Shown: positions 1-5,373, numbered from the stretch's first letter. The stretch is 5,915 nucleotides of DNA from Candidatus Melainabacteria bacterium (GCA_903970565.1 CAJCJE010000827.1:1-5915); one strand, 5' to 3'. A program made the numbers and translations. The notes: generated by a model not told the origin, from the sequence alone.

Positions 1-129
1 GCTGGCATCGGTATGGCCGGCGGCCAGCAGGGCGATCAGCCTTTTGTAGCGGTTCTCGATCTCCCCACTCGGACAGCCCGGAGGTGCGGTGATGGTGCAC
101 GGATTCATTTCCTCGAAAGTGTCACACAT
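1..129 (-). CDS. Partial protein, N-terminus resembling a LuxR-like HTH
   Basis: This is the first 43 codons of a minus-strand gene that runs off the left edge. Codons 8-43 have strong third-position G/C bias. The visible protein has a short Cys/Pro-rich lead, then a helix reading EIENRYKRLIALLAAGHTDA. The run LLAAGHTDA matches the first helix and turn of LuxR/GerE-like HTH domains, which often read LLAAGxTDxxIAxxLG, but the recognition helix is beyond the window. A DNA-binding role is therefore inferred. The start is uncertain: ATG at 129 has no strong Shine-Dalgarno, while ATG at 108 is preceded by GAGGAA that is too close. The same frame stays open upstream to 402, through the Walker A remnant of the neighbouring pseudogene, so read-through or fusion cannot be excluded. 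Confidence 0.55.
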   Translation of the reverse strand, partial: MCDTFEEMNPCTITAPPGCPSGEIENRYKRLIALLAAGHTDAS

Positions 130-159
130 TACTCGAACCAATCTGAGATTGTCATGCTG

Positions 160-746
160 GTCGAATGATGAAGAACACGCGGCCCTACCTGTTGGCAAGG
201 CAGCGAGACTGTCTTGAGAACCCGTCCGCACCCGGTGTTCCGTGGGCGCCGCGAGCGTCGTCACACCGACTCCCGCCGGACCGGACACGACCACCGACGG
301 GGTATCCCGCCCGCCACCCTGTCGGGAGGAGGGCCGACTCCGGCCGGTGATACAACTCCTCGGCCACGCGAAGACGGATGCCGCGCACCACGCCGCTGGG
401 TGTCACGTCATTGGGAACCCAGCCGCACCGGAGGACCGACGTCAGAGACCAGAACGGGATCAGGGCTCAGACGGCGGCACCACAGCGGCCGGAACCGGTG
501 GGCCGAACCCACCGATCCGCGGGAGAAGCCAGCACTCCGCGTCCGAGAACTCCAACGCCCGTGAAGGCATGATCACTGACCGCGCCACGGCCCGGTCGGC
601 CCACGCTCCGGATCTCGGATCGAACGGGCGCCGAGCGAGGACATTTCCGCCAGGGCCTCCTGGGTAAGCCGAACCCGGAGCCGATGGTTGTGCAGCAGTA
701 CACCGAACCGGCGTTGTGTCCTGCCCCGACAAAGATCACTAACCAC
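160..746 (-). pseudogene. Decayed AfsR-like regulator (XRE HTH + NB-ARC start)
   Basis: This is a minus-strand remnant with domains in the canonical order but spread over three frames. From about 746 to 573 one frame gives FGVLLHNHRLR, LTQEALAEMSSLGARSIRD and PERG, the N-terminal HTH of actinobacterial XRE/NB-ARC regulators (usual form LTQEALAERSGLSVRxIRDLERGR). Around 600 the reading moves to the frame ending at 460, with ALEFSDAECWLL and PPVPAAVVPP, matching the end of the HTH domain and the proline linker. Another frame (about 405-340) reads NDVTP...RVAEELYHRPE, consistent with the lead-in to NB-ARC. At 310-230 a frame gives DTPSVVVSGPAGVGVTTLA and then HRVR, a Walker A motif in which the essential Lys is Val. 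The rest of NB-ARC and any TPRs are absent. In the family the intact protein is an ATP-dependent transcription regulator; this copy cannot be functional as written. Confidence 0.72.
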
Positions 747-881
747 GCCCCCGTTTCGGGATTGTGCTCGCCCACCACATCGTTCGCTCGTGCGGGCCCC
801 ACCGGCAGTGCCCGGTCTGTATCACCGTGGCTGCTGGCGCTATCGCCGCGGTCGCTGCGCGGTCGCGTCACCGTCCGGCCG

Positions 882-1293
882 TCACCGGCGAGGCCCGTGA
901 GCAGCCATTGCACCTGGCCCGATTTCTCGGAAGATCCTCTCGCCGGTAGGTCGCGCGCCTGCCGCCACCCTCTGCCGCCATACCGTGAGCGCCTGCTCGG
1001 GCCCGCCAGGAGCCGAGGGCGTACGGTCGGGCGTGGTGGGGGTGTCGGTGACGACGACGGCATTGTTACCGGGCGCGGCAAGCAGGGTCAGCATCCGGGT
1101 GCGCACCTTGGTCACTGTCAAGCGCGTTCGCGACGGACGCGGGCGAGTTGGCACGGCTGATCTTCCAGACACCCCGGTTCAGCAGTCTCACCACGCTCGC
1201 CGGATGCCGGCACGCTTGAGAACGGCCAACACCTGCGGCCGAGTATCGGGCGCCCACGGCCTCGCAGGCGATCTACGCCGTGTCGCTCTCCAT
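882..1293 (-). pseudogene. Frameshifted remnant of an unidentified gene
   Basis: Protein-like sequence with strong G/C third positions runs along the minus strand but changes frame. It may begin at ATG 1293 with MESDTA, followed by an in-frame TAG at 1275-1273. The frame one step over reads DTRPQVLAVLKRAGIRRA and meets a TGA. Near 1200 reading returns to the first frame with VVRLLNRGVWKISRANSPA. At 1120-1121 one extra base moves it to a frame that reads LTVTKVRTRMLTLLAAPGNN, then AVVVTDTP and EQALTVWRQRVAAGA, before a stop at 882. The joins are seamless in protein terms, so this is one gene broken by small indels rather than several genes. I do not recognise the family. The same frame-switching could come from poor base calling, but the neighbouring large genes are intact. 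Confidence 0.6.
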
Positions 1294-1307
1294 GCCGCAG
1301 GGCAGCG

Positions 1308-1619
1308 TCACGCGGGGATAGGAGGTTCGTCGGAACGGAGAGTCTCAGGCTTCACGTCGAACGAATGCCGAATGACTTCCGGCCGCTTGCCGAGCCCATC
1401 GGTGGTCTTCTTGCTCCACGGAGCCTCGATGAGGGTCTTCGTCTCCTCGATCATCGACTTTGGCTCAAGGTTGCGATAGGTATCGACCTCACCTGCGGCG
1501 ACCGCCGTCATCGTGACGTACACCGGCTCCGGGTTGAACTGCGCCCGCGGAAACGCGAACTCGGCGTAGTCGAAGAGACGCTGCGCCGGGTCGTCCTCCC
1601 ATCTGGTCGTCGAGGACAT
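1308..1619 (-). CDS. Hypothetical protein, possibly 5'-truncated
   Basis: A 103-codon frame with strong third-position G/C and ordinary amino-acid composition, so it is or recently was coding. It has no signal peptide, membrane segment or motif I can name. Recognisable stretches include FDYAEFAFPRAQFNPEPVYV near the N-terminus and KKTTDGLGKRPEVIRHSFDV near the C-terminus; the protein is rich in Glu, Lys and Thr. The ATG at 1619 has no convincing ribosome binding site: the nearest purine run, AGGAAAA, is about 20 nt upstream. The 5' end overlaps a tautomerase-like remnant in other frames. The true N-terminus may therefore be lost, and this may be the surviving tail of a larger gene or the misframed tail of the tautomerase-like gene. 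The family is not recognised. Confidence 0.5.
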   Translation of the reverse strand: MSSTTRWEDDPAQRLFDYAEFAFPRAQFNPEPVYVTMTAVAAGEVDTYRNLEPKSMIEETKTLIEAPWSKKTTDGLGKRPEVIRHSFDVKPETLRSDEPPIPA

Positions 1620-1672
1620 CTGCGATAGTCCGACGATTTTCCTTCGGTGAGGTCAATTCGAGCGAACGGCAT
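1600..1672 (-). pseudogene. Tautomerase-like gene remnant, N-terminus only
   Basis: From ATG 1672 the minus strand reads MPFARIDLTEGKSSDYR, very close to the N-terminus of actinobacterial 4-oxalocrotonate tautomerase-family proteins, which typically start MPFxRIDLxEGKSAxYRRxI; Pro2 would become the catalytic N-terminal proline. The expected continuation RRTIADVLDDQM occurs in a different frame (1635-1600), and its bases overlap those coding SSDYR. The simplest explanation is a deletion of about 11 nt between repeated TCG/GACTATCG-like sequence just after Lys12, near 1636. Beyond 1600 nothing tautomerase-like is seen, so the remaining roughly 100 residues of the family are missing or replaced by ORF 1308-1619. 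It is non-functional as read; the family call rests on about 25 residues. Confidence 0.45.
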
Positions 1673-1693
1673 GACACGTCTGTTCTCTGGTGA

Positions 1694-1699
1694 ATTATA
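1694..1699 (-). promoter_or_regulatory. Possible -10 element for the tautomerase remnant
   Basis: The minus strand reads TATAAT exactly, 21 nt before ATG 1672, in a locally A/T-rich patch. No good -35 lies at the usual spacing (the hexamer 17 nt upstream is CCGCGT). A start about 7 nt downstream would leave a leader of roughly 15 nt without a clear ribosome binding site. Confidence 0.3.
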
Positions 1700-1759
1700 A
1701 GCAGAAACGGGCGACGACGCGGAGTTTACTTCGTGGCGCCACTGAAGAGTACGCCTTGA

Positions 1760-1996
1760 GCCGCAACAAATGCGGCAACGCGGCGACGGCTCAGGATTGC
1801 CCTGCGAGAACGCGCCGGACTCGGTAACCGCTTCCAGCAGGACGGCATCGAGGTGCTCGCCACCGAACCATCGAAGAACTTCTCGACCGGACCTGACAGC
1901 TGTGAGCAACCCCGGTACGCTGACCCTCCTTGGCGCGCAGGTCCATATCACCAGGGCTCGATTCACCCATTCAGTTACACTTTTGTGTTTTCGTGA
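1760..1996 (+). pseudogene. Coding-like fragment without a start codon
   Basis: The frame opened by the TGA at 1757 and closed by TGA at 1994 reads LRIALRERAGLGNRFQQDGI, then EVLATEPSKNFSTGPDSCEQ and PRYADP. From about 1790 to 1920 the composition is balanced and third positions are mostly G/C, which favours this frame over the two others. No ATG, GTG or TTG precedes the conserved-looking part; the first is a GTG inside it. The last 20 codons degrade into non-coding-like sequence. I take it as a possible relic of a plus-strand gene of unknown family, or an accidental open frame. Confidence 0.25.
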
Positions 1997-2105
1997 ACCA
2001 TGTCCCACGTCACCGGGTACCGATCAGTCGGATGAGGTAAAGGCAACGTGAGGCCCGAGAGTGGTCGCGCGGCGTGAGACAACACCGTCGCCAGACTGAA
2101 CTGCC

Positions 2106-2135
2106 CTGACCACAACTGGGATGAGCAGGTATTTT
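2106..2135 (+). promoter_or_regulatory. Possible promoter for the fic unit
   Basis: CTGACC at 2106-2111 and TATTTT at 2130-2135 are separated by 18 nt; each matches the sigma-70 type hexamers at four of six positions. Transcription would start near 2142, giving a leader of about 135 nt that contains the hairpin at 2180-2194. This is a pattern match only. Confidence 0.25.
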
Positions 2136-2179
2136 GGGGATATGCCGCGACAATGACGCCATCTGCCCGACCCGGACCA

Positions 2180-2194
2180 GGCTTCTCGGAAGCC
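2180..2194 (+). other. Short hairpin in the fic leader
   Basis: GGCTTC, loop TCG, GAAGCC form a perfect 6-bp stem about 80 nt before the fic start. No U-tract follows. It could be a minor leader structure or chance. Confidence 0.25.
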
Positions 2195-2261
2195 GGAGCC
2201 CGCCGCCCGAAGTCGATCTTGTTTGGCTAGATGTGAAGACTTGCGGTTTTCAGGTTACATC

Positions 2262-2267
2262 GTGGAG
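2262..2267 (+). promoter_or_regulatory. Ribosome binding site fixing the fic start
   Basis: GTGGAG lies 9 nt before ATG 2277. The in-frame TTG at 2223 and GTG at 2262 have no comparable site, so ATG 2277 is preferred. Confidence 0.5.
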
Positions 2268-2276
2268 CCTCTAGGT

Positions 2277-3506
2277 ATGCAGGAACCAGGGCCCACAACG
2301 GCCGGGAAGTGGATTCGCGTCAAGGAATCCGCCATCACAGGTGATACACGCGCCACGAAGGTCTTCCTGCCTCGTCCGCTGCGATCGGACCTGGATCTCC
2401 CGTCTCGGGTCCACCGCGAACTGGCCAGGGCCGAACAATGGCTGGGACGGCTGGACGAGGCGGCCCGGCGACTGCCCGATCCGACGGCGCTGATCCGGGC
2501 CACCCAAACCCGCGAAGTGCAGAGTTCAGCGGGCCTGGACAACGTGTACGCGGCATTACAAGAAGTCCTGCTGGTCGAGCTGCACGGTTCCGGGGCCCCC
2601 TCCAGGATCGGCCCCGCGCTCTCGCGGTATCTCTGCGCCAGCAACCTCGCGTTCGCCGAGGTCGGCGCGGGCGAGGCCATCGGCGTCAACCTGTTCGTCC
2701 GGATCAGCAACCAGTTCAGCGGTTTCAAGGACGCCGACGCGGACAACAACGCCGAAGGACTGTGGCGAGACCAACCGGGCCAGGTCGGCGGCCACCGAGC
2801 CGGCGAGGCACCGCTCCTGACCGGTCCGCCAGGACCGCACACCCGAGTCGCGCTGGAACAGTTCGCGACCTGGAATGCCGACGAGTGCGAGCTGCCGTTG
2901 GTCGGCAAGCTGGCACTGGGCCACTACCAGCTGGAGATGCTACAACCCTTCTCCGCCGGCAACGGACACCTCGCGCGCCTCTACATCGGTCTGGAACTGG
3001 TCCAGGCACGAGTGTTGCATGGTCAGATCCTGCCGATTTCCGTATGGCTGGATCGTCATGCCGAGGAATACGAACAGCAGATCCGCCGGGTCGTGGCGAC
3101 CGGTGACTTCACCGAGTGGATCGTGTTCTTCAGCAGGGGTATCCGCAAAACGTGCCGGAATCAGGTACGTCTGATCAACGAACTGGAAGCCACCCGCGAC
3201 GATTTGCTCGCCCGGTTGGGCGGCACCGGCAACATCCGGAAGGTTTTCTCGTCGTTGGTGGCCACCCCGATCACCAACCACAACCAGATCGCCCAGCGGC
3301 AAGAACTGTCCACCAAAGCCGCGACCGAGATCACCAAGCGGCTGATCCGTGCCGGGCTCATCCAGAACATGGACAACAAGAACTACCGGAAAGTCTTTGT
3401 CGTACCGGAGTTTCTGCGACTACTCAGCCTGAACGATCCACCACCGCCCGAGCATGACAAAGACGTGTTCGCCCCCGACGACCCACTCGGCCTCCCTCGG
3501 GCCTGA
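2277..3506 (+). CDS. Fic-family protein with degenerate active site
   Basis: A 409-residue Fic protein with the class II layout. The Fic_N region (about 8-105) includes VFLPRPL, AEQWLGRLDEAARRLPDP and the inhibitory-helix stretch EVQSSAGLDN. The Fic core (about 113-290) contains LGHYQLEMLQPF and ends GDFTEWIVFFSRGI. A winged helix follows (about 325-385: NQIAQRQELSTKAATEITKR, RAGLI, RKVFVVPEFLRLL). Active Fic enzymes use HPFx(D/E)GNGRxxR to transfer AMP or another nucleotide-derived group to a hydroxyl side chain. Here the motif is QPFSAGNGHLAR (223-234): the catalytic His is Gln, the metal-binding acid is Ala and the phosphate-binding Arg is His, while the final Arg is kept. The inhibitory (S/T)xxxE(G/N) motif reads SAGLDN (84-89), with Asp for Glu. 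The frame is intact and strongly coding, so the gene seems maintained. I infer a pseudo-enzyme or altered activity, perhaps DNA-binding through the winged helix. It appears co-transcribed with the small membrane protein that follows. Confidence 0.92.
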   Translation: MQEPGPTTAGKWIRVKESAITGDTRATKVFLPRPLRSDLDLPSRVHRELARAEQWLGRLDEAARRLPDPTALIRATQTREVQSSAGLDNVYAALQEVLLVELHGSGAPSRIGPALSRYLCASNLAFAEVGAGEAIGVNLFVRISNQFSGFKDADADNNAEGLWRDQPGQVGGHRAGEAPLLTGPPGPHTRVALEQFATWNADECELPLVGKLALGHYQLEMLQPFSAGNGHLARLYIGLELVQARVLHGQILPISVWLDRHAEEYEQQIRRVVATGDFTEWIVFFSRGIRKTCRNQVRLINELEATRDDLLARLGGTGNIRKVFSSLVATPITNHNQIAQRQELSTKAATEITKRLIRAGLIQNMDNKNYRKVFVVPEFLRLLSLNDPPPPEHDKDVFAPDDPLGLPRA

Positions 3507-3519
3507 GCCTGCCCCCAGC

Positions 3520-3524
3520 AAGGA
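3520..3524 (+). promoter_or_regulatory. Ribosome binding site of the small membrane ORF
   Basis: AAGGA ends 7 nt before the GTG at 3532, an ideal spacing. It supports a GTG start rather than the in-frame ATG at 3454, which lies inside fic. Confidence 0.55.
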
Positions 3525-3531
3525 CTTCTCC

Positions 3532-3669
3532 GTGTTCCCCACCCCACATCACGCTGACCACCAATCCCGCCCGATTCGTCGATACCGTCCCCGCCGCTGG
3601 ATCGTGCCCTACCTGCCGCTGCTGGTCGCTCTGATCCAACTGGTCGGCGTGCTGGTCACTCGATTCTGA
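3532..3669 (+). CDS. Small single-pass membrane protein
   Basis: A 45-residue protein starting at GTG. The N-terminal half is polar and basic (RRYRPRR at 16-22). The C-terminal half is one hydrophobic helix, WIVPYLPLLVALIQLVGVLV (23-42), ending in TRF. The positive-inside rule suggests a cytoplasmic N-terminus and a tail barely emerging from the membrane. The last 25 codons have strong G/C third positions. It starts 25 nt after the fic stop with its own ribosome binding site, so it is probably in the same transcript. The open frame extends upstream to ATG 3454 (71 residues), but that part overlaps fic and has no site. I do not recognise a family. Size and topology resemble small membrane regulators or membrane-active toxins; both are speculation. 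Confidence 0.6.
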   Translation: MFPTPHHADHQSRPIRRYRPRRWIVPYLPLLVALIQLVGVLVTRF

Positions 3670-3682
3670 CCCCACGACACCG

Positions 3683-3728
3683 CCCGGCGACCGGGGCATG
3701 GCCCAGGCCCCTTGCCCGGCCGAGCCGG
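3683..3728. terminator. GC-rich hairpins between convergent genes
   Basis: Three small stems lie between the stops of the plus-strand and minus-strand genes: CCCGG/CCGGG (3683-3695), GGGGC/GCCCC (3693-3711) and CCGGC/GCCGG (3716-3728). The first two overlap and would compete. There is no U-tract, as is common for actinomycete terminators, so they could end transcription from either side. Confidence 0.4.
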
Positions 3729-3755
3729 TGCCGGTGCTGGTGGGTGAACCGCTGG

Positions 3756-4952
3756 TCAGGAGTCGTCGGGCAGCGGTCGGCCCGCGGGGGTGCTCAGCAG
3801 CCGCCGGGCCCGTTCGGCGGCGTGGTCATCGACATCGACCCACAACGCCAGCGCGGCGCTGAAACACCGCTGAGCCCGGCCGGTCATGCCCTGTCGCCAG
3901 TAGGCTCGCCCCTGATCGACCAGGGCCTGTGCTCGGTCGGTCAGGGCGGGCTGGGCCAGTTCGGCGAACGCCTTCTGCGCCTGAGCGAGATAGTCGACCG
4001 CCGAGTCAGGTCGGCCTGCCCGAAGCATGGTCAGCCCGAGTTGATGGAGCGCACGCGCGACGCCGTAGTCGTCGTGGCGTTGCTGGTATTCCGACACCAG
4101 TCCGAAATCGACGTCCAACGCACGGTTCCAGCGACCCCACGATCGGTACATCTCGCCCTGCGCGGTCATCGCGGCGGTGAGGCCGACCGGGTCGTCCAGG
4201 TCGCGCCAGAGCGCGACCGCCCTGACCCACTGGGCCTCCGCGCTGGGATAGTCGGTTTCCTGTGCGGCAACATGGGCACTGGCCTGCAACAACTCGATCA
4301 ACGCACGCGGGCGGCGGCCCCGGATGGCCGCTTCCTCACCATGCCGCGACAGATCAGCCCGCCAGAGGCGATCAGCGCGGATCTCGGCAATGACCGCCGT
4401 CACCGGCCACAGGACGGCAGCGAGTCGATCAGTGGCCTCGGGCGCTACGTCCGTCGAGCCCATCGCCACTGCGGCCAGTAACGGCGTTCGATGCTGGATC
4501 ACCCACTCGGTCGCGTCGGATGGACTATCGAAGCCGACTGACGACGACGTTGCGGCACTCTCGGTGGTTTCTGAGCGCACGTTGCTCGGGGGGCCTTCGG
4601 AGTGCTCCGGTATCCGCAGCGCGGATGTCACCGCCACGACGGCGTCGAGCAGGTAGTCGACGAACCGAGTTCGCCGCGCCGTGTCGTCGGTGGAACTCTG
4701 GAGTGTGACGGCTAGCCTGACGACCCCCGACGGGGCGAGGCGATACCACTGGTGATCCAGAGACTGCGGTGTCAGCAGACCGGATCGCAGCAGCTCATCG
4801 ACGACGCCCTCAACCTGCGCAAACGGCAGATCTGCTGCCGCAGACACGAGTTCGACCGACAGATCCGGGATGTCGAGAGCGGCGAAGCAACGCAGTACCT
4901 CGACGGCATCGGCAGGAAGATCATGGCCCGTATGCGGCAACACGTCGCTCAC
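3756..4952 (-). CDS. TPR protein with STAND-like winged helix, no ATPase
   Basis: A 398-residue, strongly coding protein. Residues 9-80 (LPADAVEVLRCFAALDIPDL, then VVDELLRSGLL and YRLAPSG) resemble the winged-helix arm that follows NB-ARC in AfsR-like and other STAND proteins. A low-complexity Ser/Glu-rich linker follows at about 115-145. Residues 148-215 match the helical region that usually begins W...R..LLAAV, and four TPR-like repeats cover about 218-372 (for example ALHQLGLTMLRAGRPDSAVD and GRAYWRQGMTGRAQRCFSAA). TPRs bind protein partners. No Walker A, Walker B or N-terminal DNA-binding domain is present, and no such domain lies immediately upstream. The GTG start at 4952 is supported by GAGGAG 9 nt upstream. 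It could be a stand-alone scaffold or sensor, or the surviving C-terminal half of a larger regulator. It converges on the fic unit and is not in its operon. Confidence 0.8.
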   Translation of the reverse strand: MSDVLPHTGHDLPADAVEVLRCFAALDIPDLSVELVSAAADLPFAQVEGVVDELLRSGLLTPQSLDHQWYRLAPSGVVRLAVTLQSSTDDTARRTRFVDYLLDAVVAVTSALRIPEHSEGPPSNVRSETTESAATSSSVGFDSPSDATEWVIQHRTPLLAAVAMGSTDVAPEATDRLAAVLWPVTAVIAEIRADRLWRADLSRHGEEAAIRGRRPRALIELLQASAHVAAQETDYPSAEAQWVRAVALWRDLDDPVGLTAAMTAQGEMYRSWGRWNRALDVDFGLVSEYQQRHDDYGVARALHQLGLTMLRAGRPDSAVDYLAQAQKAFAELAQPALTDRAQALVDQGRAYWRQGMTGRAQRCFSAALALWVDVDDHAAERARRLLSTPAGRPLPDDS

Positions 4953-4961
4953 CAGCTACCA

Positions 4962-4967
4962 CTCCTC
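4962..4967 (-). promoter_or_regulatory. Ribosome binding site of the TPR gene
   Basis: The minus strand reads GAGGAG 9 nt before GTG 4952. It is evidence that the short, ATPase-less form is a genuine start and not a frame fragment. Confidence 0.55.
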
Positions 4968-5100
4968 GGCCCAGCCTGGTCTCTGCCTGACACTGCTGCG
5001 CTCGCATGTCGCCCTCGGCTGCCTCCCGTGCTGCCTCGCTCCAGAACCCGAGCCTTCATCATGCTCGAAATGCCGTCCCGGCGAAACCGCACGGCAACCA

Positions 5101-5128
5101 TTGAGGTGATCCGTACACTCGGTAGGAC
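5101..5128 (+). promoter_or_regulatory. Promoter candidate for a short transcript
   Basis: TTGAGG at 5101-5106 and TAGGAC at 5123-5128 are separated by 16 nt. This fits actinomycete housekeeping promoters (TTGAC-like and TAGRRT-like). Transcription would start near 5135, about 18 nt before ATG 5153, and would run into the hairpin at 5304-5339. Confidence 0.4.
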
Positions 5129-5152
5129 CAGTCCCCATAAGCCGTCACTCAC

Positions 5153-5260
5153 ATGAGTTGATCATGGTGGACCCCTCGGCCGCAAGACCTGCTCTGGTCC
5201 AAACACATCACAGTGGTCATCGTCGCGGCAGCCACAATGGTTGTCGTGACTGGTTGGTGA
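5153..5260 (+). pseudogene. Small hydrophobic peptide ORF with stop at codon 3
   Basis: ATG 5153 is followed by AGT and then TGA. If that TGA is read as a sense codon (CGA to TGA would be one change), the frame continues to TGA 5258 and encodes a 35-residue peptide. Its body is WWTPRPQDLLWSKHITVV followed by IVAAATMVVVTGW. This looks like a short basic/aromatic head and a membrane helix with balanced coding usage. No other start codon exists before the hydrophobic helix, and no clear ribosome binding site precedes ATG 5153. I interpret it as a recently broken small membrane-peptide gene. Alternatively the transcript is a non-coding RNA and the frame is coincidental. Confidence 0.35.
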
Positions 5261-5303
5261 ACGGCTGCCATGTGTGATAGAGGTACCTGCCGCAACGACG
5301 CCA

Positions 5304-5339
5304 CCACCCTGACTCCGCCACTGGTCGGAGTCAGGGTGG
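5304..5339. terminator. Strong 14-bp perfect hairpin, likely terminator
   Basis: The arms at 5304-5317 and 5326-5339 (CCACCCTGACTCCG and its exact complement) are separated by an 8-nt loop. There is no U-tract on either strand. It lies downstream of the plus-strand short unit and also downstream of the AraC gene read from the right, so it may serve both. It is the most stable inverted repeat noticed in the window. Confidence 0.7.
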
Positions 5340-5373
5340 ACGGACATCGCGGAGCCGGGCATCCGTTGGCTGA

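Larger units (their letters stand above)
1673..2276. other. Gene-poor region before the fic gene
   Basis: No intact gene is convincing here. It contains a perfect TATAAT on the minus strand facing the tautomerase remnant, a plus-strand coding-like fragment without a start codon (1760-1996), a weak promoter candidate for fic (2106-2135) and a short hairpin (2180-2194). A minus-strand open frame continues upstream from 1672 to 2008, but its composition is not consistently coding. Confidence 0.5.

Noticed and set aside
467..1081. Long minus-strand frame of 204 codons
   Set aside because: It crosses the two pseudogenes in the wrong frame. Protein-like signals lie in other frames at both ends, and the composition is Arg/Gly/Ser-rich.
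1..2276. Insertion sequence or integrase explaining the decayed region
   Set aside because: I found no transposase or recombinase motifs, terminal inverted repeats or target duplications by eye.
2255..2908. 217-codon minus-strand frame antisense to fic, and the 222-codon plus frame at 2438-3106
   Set aside because: Both are shadows of the strongly biased fic gene: Arg/Ser/Pro-rich composition, no motifs and no ribosome binding sites.
2277..3669. Fic/small protein as a classical Doc-Phd toxin-antitoxin pair
   Set aside because: The protein is a large class II type Fic with Fic_N and winged helix, not Doc-sized. The partner is a membrane helix after the gene, not a DNA-binding antitoxin before it.
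3724..3746. Short GCCGGT-like tandem repeats
   Set aside because: Only three imperfect 6-nt units in GC-rich intergenic sequence; likely chance.
3744..4481. 245-codon plus-strand frame opposite the TPR gene
   Set aside because: Antisense shadow; the opposite strand has recognisable TPR and winged-helix sequence with a proper start.
5162..5362. 66-codon minus-strand frame across the hairpin
   Set aside because: No coding composition or ribosome binding site, and it runs through the perfect terminator-like inverted repeat.
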